Position numbers and translations under genes: made by a program. Of a DNA stretch of 64,000 bases, positions 56,106 to 64,000 are shown piece after piece (position 1 is the first letter of the stretch; every line of letters starts with the position of its first letter). A model generated the notes under the pieces. The model did not search any database, was not told the origin of the DNA, and saw only the letters and a list, made by a program, of their open reading frames with translations. This DNA comes from Gnetum montanum (taxonomy: Eukaryota; Streptophyta; Gnetopsida; Gnetales; Gnetaceae). The DNA lies in contig MNCI01005810.1 of NCBI GenBank assembly GCA_015680685.1, forward strand, positions 1,055,112-1,119,111, written 5' to 3'.

Positions 56106-57456
56106 TGCATAGGAAATAAAATTTATTTTTGAATACAAAAATCAAAAGTTAAAACTTTATTGAAAAAGAATAAAGAATAAATTAGAGAAATGTGTACAAA
56201 TGATGCCTAGATGAGCAAAAATGGGGATTCACTTATGCAAGAGTTCATAGCCCATTGAAACTAATGTGATCTGCTCCATGATTTGGGTGCTAAGCCACTC
56301 TTGATGCTATCAAAACTTCCTTCACCACTACAACAACATCAGATTTACAACTTGGGTCATTCAAGGCTATAATGCTTCCATGTTAGGGTTTAAGAGAGTG
56401 CAAGTATGGGAACTTGCAAGAGCTCTTGAGTGCTTGAAAATGCCCCAAGTGTGGAATTTTAAAAAATTTTGTGTATGCAAATTGCTTGATAATGAAAAAA
56501 TTTGCTAAAAAATTGCTGGAACCTCTAAATAATTTTTGAGGTTGGCTTTTATAGGATCTTTGGGCCATGAATGGGACTACAAATTGGCTATGATTTGGCT
56601 GCAAAAATGGCTACAAATTGGCTATGAAATGGCTGCAAATTGGCTACAAATTTGTTGCAATTTTAGATGAGATGGATGCCTAAATTTCGGGGGTTACCAT
56701 ACATAGTAAGTTCTTCATCCCATGGCCATTCTATTTACTATAAATAGTAATGGGATAACTCCTTCCATGTTGGAGATGAATCTTCCATGCTGAGCTACAC
56801 ACCATGCTTGCTGAAGTGGCTGGTCAACATTGAAGTGCATGAGGTGATGAATTTCTACTTTTGTGGCTTCCACGTTGGGGGATTAAATTTTCCATGTTGG
56901 GGATGAAAACTCCACCCTAGGTAAAAACTTTTACACTAAGGGGAAAAATTTTCCAAGCTAGGGGGAAGGATTTAAAGTTCGTAGGAAAGTTTTCAAGATG
57001 GGGAAAATCTTTCAAGGTTTGGGGGAAACTTCCACATTTAGTGGAAAAGTTTCTAGGCTATGCATGTGATCTCCAAATTGGAGGGGATAAAGTTTCCAAA
57101 ATCTGCATGCTTTCATGCTAGGGGTAGGTGAGGCTCACCCCTTGCATGTGTTTTCAACATAGAAAAATGTATAACCTCTGCCTAGTAAAACCCATCAAAT
57201 TGCCTTCCTTGGCATTCCAAAAGGCATTTTTGACCTTTGCAAGCCCAAATATAGATACTAGGTGAATTGTTTCACTTGGGGAATGAGGCTTTAATCACTT
57301 TTGAGGCATTTTTTAGCTCCAAAAGTATAAAGTATGTGAAATTGCCCATTGTGGGTTGTAATTTTCACATTTACAATCAAGTTTTGCCTTGGGTTTCATG
57401 AGGTGAAAGATACATGATGAAGATTGGTTATAACATGAAAATTTTTGTGGTGTTTC
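56106..57456 (-). mobile_element. 3' LTR of Tat-related element T3
   Basis: On the minus strand it starts TGAAACACCACAAAAA (57456) and ends TTTCCTATGCA (56106), with a TATA box near 56555 and an AATAAAG near 56155. It inserts into the 3' side of T2 gag. AGTAA at 56101-56105 is the candidate target duplication, and the partner is beyond the window. TTCCATGTTGGGG-type words recur at 56770-57070. Confidence 0.75.
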
Positions 57457-57473
57457 AATGGACCCTCTCTGTT
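57457..57473 (-). promoter_or_regulatory. Polypurine tract of T3
   Basis: On the minus strand it reads CCAACAGAGAGGGTCCAT directly before the LTR start, in the same position and with the same flanking sequence (TGTTGGTGTC / TGTTGACGC) as the tract of T1. Confidence 0.65.
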
Positions 57474-57591
57474 GGTGTCTTGAGGATTGACCTAAGAGGC
57501 ACCAACAAAGAATATAAAACATTACTACATATTATAATGCTACAATGCATAAAATTCACATGAGAACTAGGCTATCCAAGTCACCAAGGTT

Positions 57592-57674
57592 GCTAGTTTA
57601 AGGCCAAGGTAGGCCATGGTACCAATTTAAGGCCTTGGTAGGCAATGTTGCTAGTTTAAGGTCGTAGTAGACCA
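57592..57674. repeat. CTAGTTTA-punctuation repeat, cluster 1 (T3)
   Basis: Three copies of CTAGTTTAAGGCCAAGGTAGGCC-like units in the spacer between polypurine tract and integrase, the same place as 21684-21965 in T1. Confidence 0.75.
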
Positions 57675-57749
57675 TTGAATGTAGGATCACTTGTTGACAA
57701 TTGTCAGCTACATGTAGTATGGATTTCAATAGGAATGATTGACTAGATT

Positions 57750-58700
57750 AGCCAAGTAATTCTCATTCATGTTAGCTATTCTAAATGCTTCATTCCTATA
57801 GGCTTTGGTGATAAGAAAGAGCCCTTTCCAGTTGGTTGAGAACTTGTCTAGATGCTCATGATTGGCCTTGAGGGGCTGCATGTTCAAATCATGGTGATGT
57901 TATCACTTCTACCTCTCTTGATAGTTCTTGATGTGAGTAAGAACTTGCATATGTCACTCTTTCACCAAATCTAGGGTTGTCATCTGTAACTCCTTATTCT
58001 GCTCATCGTTGATGAAGTTAGTTAAGGCTACTTGGAGCAATGGTAGTTGCAATTTAAGAGGTAAAATAGCCTCTAAACCATAAACAAGGCTATAAGGGGT
58101 CATGTCGGTTGCTATGTGATAGGTTTTTTTATATGCCCATAGTGCATGGACAAGTTGCTCATGCCACTTTCACTTGTTGGTATGGAGCATCTTCTTGAGC
58201 AAGTTAATGATGGCTTTGTTGCTTGCTTCTTCTTGTTCATTGGCTTGAGGGTAGTAAGGTGAATGCTTAATGCCTAGGTTTTGATAAAAATCCTTGGTTT
58301 CTTGGCTACTAAATTAAGGTCCATTATTTGTAACTATGGTCATGAGTATGCCAAAATAAGCTACAATGTTATCTAGGATAAATTTGCAAACTTGTTTAGA
58401 TGTGGTATTCCTTAGGGAAATAACCTCAACCCACTTGGTAAAGTATTCATTGCGGTGATGATGAAGCTATGTCCTATAGAAGACTTAGGCATTATAGATC
58501 CAATGATATCCAATCCCCATCATTAAAATAACCATGTTATTTGGATCATATGTAACTCAGTTGGTGATACATGCATTAGGTTTCTATATCATGGACATGT
58601 GTCACATCTCTTAACCTTTTGCTATATTAGGTGATACATGTATTAGGTTACTATATGGGGCCAATAGTGGCCTTACTATCTAATTTTAGCATCCATGGCT
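57750..58700 (-). pseudogene. int: Integrase of T3
   Basis: On the minus strand the core reads TKWVEVISLRNTTSKQVCKF (about 58435-58376), then TIVTNNG where the second catalytic D has become N, then NEQEEASNK with the glutamate kept. The C-terminal phrase is WKGLFLI instead of WEGPYLI. Many stops. It is the same family as the integrase at 22015-23119 but more decayed. Confidence 0.75.
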
Positions 58701-58888
58701 CTAGGTCCTATATGTCCTCCACAAACACCACCATGAACCTCCTCTAGGACTGTTTTGGCTTTGGTTTTACCTAAGCATTTTAGGAGTATGCCACCATAAG
58801 ATTGTTGACATAATGTGTTATCACCTACGATGACATACTACCTCGATCACTTGCATATGGCATCCTTTTGAGTAGTAGTTAGTCCTTG

Positions 58889-59993
58889 TTAGGATTTACC
58901 ATGTATAAGGTAAAATTTAATATCATCATACCACTCCTTGGAAGGAGTAGTATGAACGAAGGCCATAAAGGTATCCTTAGTTTTTTGTATGATGGAAGTA
59001 GCATAGTTCACAATCAAGGTGGGAAACTTACTAAATACATTTGATGTCACACTTAGGGCTAATGTTCCAATTGCATCAGCTATGGCATTTTTTTCTAGGT
59101 ATGTGTTGAACATCAACCTCTATGAATTATTGTAATAACTACTTCCGTAGATCACAGTAAGGTTGTAAGTGCTTAGCTTTGCATGCATAGGCTTTAGTTA
59201 CTTGGTTAACCATGAGTTGTGAATGATATTTGATGACTAGGCCTCTAATTCCTAGGTCATGAGCTACCATCATCCCTTTGATTAAACCCTCATATTACGC
59301 TATGTTGTTGGTACATGAAAGCCCAAGATGATAGGCAAAGAATTGAATCTCACTAGATGGTAATGTTACGATGGAAGTAGCACTAGCCCCATGGGCGATT
59401 AAAGCTCCATCGAAGTTCATGATTGCCTCATAATAGTTAGGCACTTGGATAACTATGTTAATATGTTCATTAGGGAACTTAGGATCTATGGCTACTTGGT
59501 TATCAATAAACAAAACTGTGAGTTTTACGGCTATAGCTTGACCTTTTGTTGAGGATTGAGAGATGTAATGGAGGTCAAACTCTATAACTATGGATTTCCA
59601 TTAGGCTATATGACTACTTTCATAGATGTTGGTCATTATGGCTTTGAGTATGTTATCCTTCCAAATTACATTGACTTGGCTTCTAAAGAGGTAGTGTCTC
59701 CATTTCTTCAAAGAGAAGACTAGTGCCATACAATACTTCTTCACTTTAGTGTATTGGGTCTTGTGGGAAACTAATGCATGGATGAGGTAGTATACAAGCA
59801 TTTTAGCTTCATCATCATGTTTCTGATAGAGTAGAGAGTTGATGGATATATCAGAGATGACGAGATAAATGTAAAATGATTTACCCTCTTGCAGAGTGTA
59901 GACTATTGGTAGTTGTGTAAACTCTTGCTTAAGGTTTTTAAAGGTCTCTTGACATTGAGCCATCCATTCATAGTAAAATCCCTTCTTCAGCAA
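58889..59993 (-). pseudogene. rnh: RNase H and archaeal-type RNase H of T3
   Basis: The first RNase H is at 59993-59601 (LVFSLKKWRHYLFRSQVNVI), the second at 59513-59150 (MNFDGALIAHGASA, then TNNIA near 59300). The following linker contains NAIADAIGTLAL (59085). The doubled RNase H again marks the Tat lineage. Confidence 0.75.
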
Positions 59994-59999
59994 GTGTTG

Positions 60000-60880
60000 T
60001 ATGGGCTATAACTTATTTTTAAGCCTAGCGATAAACCTATGAATAAGTTGTAATCTACCTCGTAATCCTTGAAGCTCTTTAAGATTAGTAGGTGATACTA
60101 ATTTGGATATGACCTTAACCTTATTAGGATCTATGCATATCCCTACTTCAAAGAATACAAAGCCAAGCCTCTTACAGATCTTTATATTGAAGACACACTT
60201 ATTAGGATTAAGCATAAGCTTGTATTTGAGGCATCATTTAAGTACAAGATCTAGGTCATTAGCATGATCATCGACTATCTTCGACTTCATGGCTATATCA
60301 TCTACGTAATCATTAAGTAAACATAATATGTAATCATTGTAGATATAGATCATGGCTCTTTAGTATGTCACTCCAATGTTCTTAAGGCCAAAGGACATCA
60401 TGGTATAACAAAAAGTGCCTCATGGGATCATAAAGGTCATGCTAAGTTGGTGCTCTGGGTTGATCCTAATCTAGTTATATCCCAAGAATCCATCCATAAA
60501 GGAAAAAAAGGAATGTTCGACTATAGTATCGATAAGTTGATCAATACTAGGTAAAGGGAAGTCATCCTTAATAGTTGATTTATTTAGGTCTCAAAAAAAG
60601 TGAAAATACGGATACTCCCATTTTTCTTAAGGACTACCGCTATGTTCAATATGCATTCTGCATAATCAATAGCCTTAATGAAACCTACTTGGTAGAGCTT
60701 TTAGATTTGATTGTGAATTGCCAAGGCCAAATTAGGTCTAATCTTGCGCAATTTTTGCTTAACTAGTCTAATGATAGGATCTAGTACAATGTTGTGCTAG
60801 ACTAGATATGAGTGTAGGCTTGGCATATCTTCATATGACCAAGAAAATATCTTAATGTTATTTTGTAAGAATTTGGTGAT
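60000..60880 (-). pseudogene. rt: Reverse transcriptase of T3
   Basis: YVDD is intact at 60298-60309, followed by LNPNKCVFNIKICKRLGFVF (60210-60150) and LQGLRGRLQLIHRFI (about 60075-60030). The N-terminal half (60880-60310) is broken by stops and shifts, with LYQVGFIKAIDYAE near 60700-60660. It is clearly homologous to the RT at 24242-25218. Confidence 0.8.
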
Positions 60881-60883
60881 ATC

Positions 60884-61171
60884 TTAAGCACATTGAGGCC
60901 TTAGTGAGGAACTTAGTTTAAGGGTTTTCTCCTCACCACTATGTGTTGTGATAGGAACCTCAACTAGAGAGTCTCTGGGTATGTCTCTTGCTTCTAAGTC
61001 AAGGGTTTTGACTAGGTTTTTAGTCCATTCTAGAGGTTTCTCTATTGGGGCTATGTGGTCTATAGGACTCTTAGGCTCAAGATCTAGGCAATCAGGGTTG
61101 ATACACCATTTAATATCACTATGAAGTCCATGTAGACACAAAGGAAAATTGATTTGCTTCCAAGTACTCAT
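60884..61171 (-). pseudogene. RT N-terminal linker of T3
   Basis: A 95-codon open frame aligns with the linker of T1: LVKTLDLEARDIPRDSLVEV versus MTKTLDFEADSITEDPLVEV. It is the start of the RT-containing frame, downstream (in element direction) of the antisense-gene region. Confidence 0.7.
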
Positions 61172-61379
61172 ACTTTGATCCTACATGTCAACCGAAAGCA
61201 TATTAAGTGACACCTGGGTAAAAGTGAATAATTAATGTTAAAATGTCATAAAACACATGCAACTCTAATCTAGTCAAGGCCATCAAAGGTCATCAATGAG
61301 ATAAGGTCAATTTGGAAAAGTGAAATAGAGGTGAACAAAGAAGTAAGGCTACAAATGATCAATAAAGGTCACAATTTTA

Positions 61380-61760
61380 CAAGTTTAAGGCCTTAGCAAG
61401 CCATGATGCTAGTTTAGAGTCTTAGTGGACTATGATGCCAATTTAAGGCTTTAGCAATGCATGGTCATATGGTGTTAAATGGTGGTTAGGGAAGGTCAAA
61501 CCCCACTATTCAATACCATTTAAAGGCTAAATAAAGGTAAATAGAGCTATAATAAGATAAACAACAAACATATAATGTTGTATAAAGGCTATAGAAGGTT
61601 AATAAGATCAACAATGTAACATAAGTTTAAAAACAAGCCAAAACATTACATAGTAATATAAGAATCAAGAAAAATAGGCTATATATTATAAAACTTGGCT
61701 AGTATTGGTTAAAAATGGCTAGGTTTTTCTTTTTGCTAGTTTTAGGCCTTAACAAGCCAT
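61380..61760. repeat. CTAGTTTA-punctuation repeat, cluster 2 (T3)
   Basis: Copies at 61380-61464 (three) and 61736-61760 (one). Position relative to the RT linker matches cluster 2 of T1. Confidence 0.7.
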
Positions 61761-61764
61761 GTTT

Positions 61765-63467
61765 TGAGGCTACAAGGCTATTAGGTGAGTTTAACCATCA
61801 ATCAAGACTATTTCTGGATTGTTTAGACCCAAAAAATCAAGTGTTTTGAAGCTTCCATGCTAGGCTTCATGTGGAAATATTAGTGTGGAAAATAAGGAAA
61901 ATATATTTTGGGGTGCTTAGGTTCTAGGACCTTCTTAAGGTAGTGCAGGGTCATATCTTGCTAAGGCTTCCATGGTTAGTATGGAAAATTGGGGGAAAGA
62001 TTTTTGATCATTTTCAATCACTTTTGATCATGCATGTAGGCTTTCAAGATTCTTGGCATTGATTACTAATTCTTGATGGCAAAATTTGGTTGTTTCAAAT
62101 GTCACTAGGAATTTTTTGGGCTTTCCCTCCTTTTCCAATGTTGGGGCCTTCATGCTCAATGTGTTAAATTTGGGGACAATATTTTTTAGCTTTTTATGAT
62201 AAATTTGGTTATGCATGAGTGTTCACAAGCTTGCTGGTGTTGGCCATTAGTGTCTAAAGTCATGATTTTACCATTTTGGAGGTTTTGAGGGGGTTTTCAG
62301 GCTTTCCCCTTTTTCTCACACTCAGGATGGAAGTCTTAGCATGGAAGAGGTCTCCTCTAATCAAGAAACTCAGATCTAGGACAAATCAATAGCTGATCAG
62401 CAATGCATGTTAATCTCTAGGGTTACCAATGTCGACAGTCAATGATGGGTATTAAGATTTGATAATTTTGAGGCTTCTCAATGCCTCATGCAATCTCCCC
62501 CTTTCTTCTATGTTGGGCATGATGGACCCAACATGGATGAGAGCGGGATGACATTTTTGTCCCATATTTGACCACTTTTGGAGCTTTTGGAACTTCCAGA
62601 GGGTTCCAACAAGGTCTAGGGATCATCAGATATCAAGAAATGATCATTAGATAATAAATTTAGGTTATTTTTGGCTTCTCCCATCTATATAGGTTAGTGT
62701 GGAAGAATCTTCCCCCAATGTGAAAAACACCATATCCTAGGTCTGGTGGGATTCTGAGGCTATTGAGGATGCTTTGAGGGATTCTAGGTCATGTGGGGCC
62801 AACTTTGGGGTCAAACTTATGCTAGATGAGTGTTGTTAGGCAAGAGTGAGTGTTACCCCCCTTCTTCCATGCTGGGCATTACTACCCCAATGTGGAAATC
62901 CATGGTGCCTAGCCTTACTCATGTCTTAGCTACTTTTGAAAACTTGGGGTTGAAAAAGCAAGTTTGAGTTGTTAAAAATAGAAAAATATTGGCAATTTTA
63001 ATGAATTTATAGAATAATAGGCATGTTTCCATTCTAAGGATGGTATTCCTAGCATGGATGCATGGGGTTAAGGTTGCCATAATGTTTTAAGTGTGAAAAT
63101 TGGTAAAAATAGTAGTGTTGATGTAAGTTTTTAGTCAAGAGTCAAGGTGTAAGGTGAAGCCCACAATCCAAAAATTTAAAATTTTTAAAAGTGATGTTTT
63201 TTCTCACCCAAAACCAATATGAACTAGACTTTCCCCCTTTGTAGTTTAGTGCACTTGTATTTATGGTGCACTGAATTGGTAGCTAGGGTTTTGAGTTGTG
63301 TGTTTAGGTTTTAAATGGGTTTTCTCTATTAAATTTTGCAAGTTTTGATCACAAATTTTATTCTATAGCAACAACTCATTTGAGAAGAGCTATTATAAAG
63401 AGTTTTGTGGCAACCACAACCAATTCCTAGGATGGAAGCCTCTCATATCTGTTGAAGCTAGCATTGA
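61765..63467. other. Spacer of T3 upstream of antisense exon 1
   Basis: No gene seen. Words such as CCATGCTGGGCAT, AATGTGGAAAT and AACATGGATGAG recur at 61855-62890, usually as opposed pairs a few tens of bases apart, resembling the word clusters in the LTR of the same element. A weak TATA-like TATTTATGG lies near 63258. Confidence 0.45.
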
Positions 63468-63590
63468 AGCCTGCCATGACACCTGAGTAGCAAGGGGAAA
63501 AGAGCAAAAATCCTATAATACAGAGGATGGATGAACATGAGTGTAAGTTAGAAGAATTTCCTAGGCTCATCTCCATTTAGGCTTCTTTTG
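63468..63590 (+). pseudogene. Possible exon 1 of antisense gene in T3
   Basis: A plus-strand frame from an ATG at about 63476 (one internal TAG) gives a short charged peptide, with KSKNP, MDEHECKLEEFPRL and then a stop, that can be aligned with exon 1 of the antisense gene in T1 (RKDPSLTFDEESEAMLQCLP, followed by RPRIPS). Location and orientation are the same. The donor site is not conserved, and exon 2 would start near or beyond the window end. The alignment is short, so this is tentative. Confidence 0.4.
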
Positions 63591-64000
63591 TTACTACTTC
63601 GAAGTAGGTAGTTCTACCTACTTTTGCCTTTGTTTCTTGTGGTTTTTCTAATTTCTTGCTTCCTATGTGTTAAGGCCATTTTTTCAGATCTACTTTGGTG
63701 AAGGGATTAAGATAGAATTATAACAAAATCCCACCTCCTATTTTGGCCATTTCCACATGGATCCATAATCATTTCATTGTTTTAGCTTTTGTAGATTTGA
63801 TTTTGAAAATAGGGCTTGTTGTTTCATGCTTTTTTTCCAAAATTTTGGAGTATGGCTATTTTCCTTTAGATATAGCCCTCAATATTTGTTAAAATTAAAT
63901 TTCAACAAATCCTACCCCATTATTTTGGTGTGAAGTTTAATGGGTTTCAATGGTTTTGGCTATTTTGATTATTTCCATGGCTATATGTAATCTAGGTTTT
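63591..64000. other. Window end, would be intron 1 of the T3 antisense gene
   Basis: T-rich sequence without a coding frame. In T1 the equivalent intron is 418 bp. Confidence 0.3.

Overview
The window looks like intergenic DNA from a very large plant genome. A gymnosperm is likely, judging by the density of old, deeply nested LTR retrotransposons, but the species cannot be fixed from sequence alone. No ordinary host gene, rRNA, tRNA or CRISPR array was found. Coding sequence is almost entirely retroelement sequence, decayed mainly by C->T / G->A changes (CAG, CAA, CGA and TGG becoming stops). Single 'n' characters at 17425, 23579, 24792, 24841, 28145, 32153, 32476 and 39952 sit between direct or inverted duplicates and look like assembly joins. 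A 711-base N run fills 40271-40981.

Layout. 1-2355: an LTR-like fragment with inverted 'GCTACG' words and a TATA box, then an unrecognised minus-strand ORF. 2356-4870: an Athila-like LTR, a tRNA-Asp-type primer site and a decayed gag. 5606-7730: a degenerate array built on a TAGAAC...GGTTCTA hairpin. 8090-14330: a decayed ORF of roughly 900 codons, unrecognised and coiled-coil rich, interrupted by a 3.3-kb solo-LTR-like insertion (8308-11652, target duplication ATGAC), then an LTR-like end at 15049. 15050-16893: remains of a DUF4283/zinc-knuckle protein.

16899-49047 is one Athila-type Ty3/gypsy element flanked by GATAT. It carries three insertions in its gag, each with a 5-bp duplication and each restoring the gag reading frame when removed in silico: a solo LTR at 18104-19085 (GTAAT), an 18.3-kb Tat-lineage element on the minus strand at 19228-37542 (ATAGT), and a TGTTGG...CCAACA element at 38778-41418 (GTTAG). 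Its protease, RT, RNase H and integrase lie at 42.5-46.1 kb.

The most interesting object is inside the Tat element. Between its gag-protease region and its RT, on the opposite strand, sits an eight-exon spliced gene (26426-30692) with its own TATA box, phase-consistent GT-AG introns, an FCP1/NIF-like HAD phosphatase domain whose catalytic acids are replaced, a long unrecognised middle part and a coiled-coil C-terminal part. A second Tat element (56106 to beyond the window end, minus strand) has a possible homologue of exon 1 at the matching place (63468-63590). A third Tat copy (51218-56100, plus strand) is truncated before that point. The Tat elements also share a 'CTAGTTTAAGGCC' punctuation repeat and CAGCGTG-type words found in LTRs, leader, antisense promoter and intron.

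No region shows a functional interplay of host genes. The logic of the window is that of a retroelement nest, with a captured, antisense, intron-containing gene as the candidate undescribed component.
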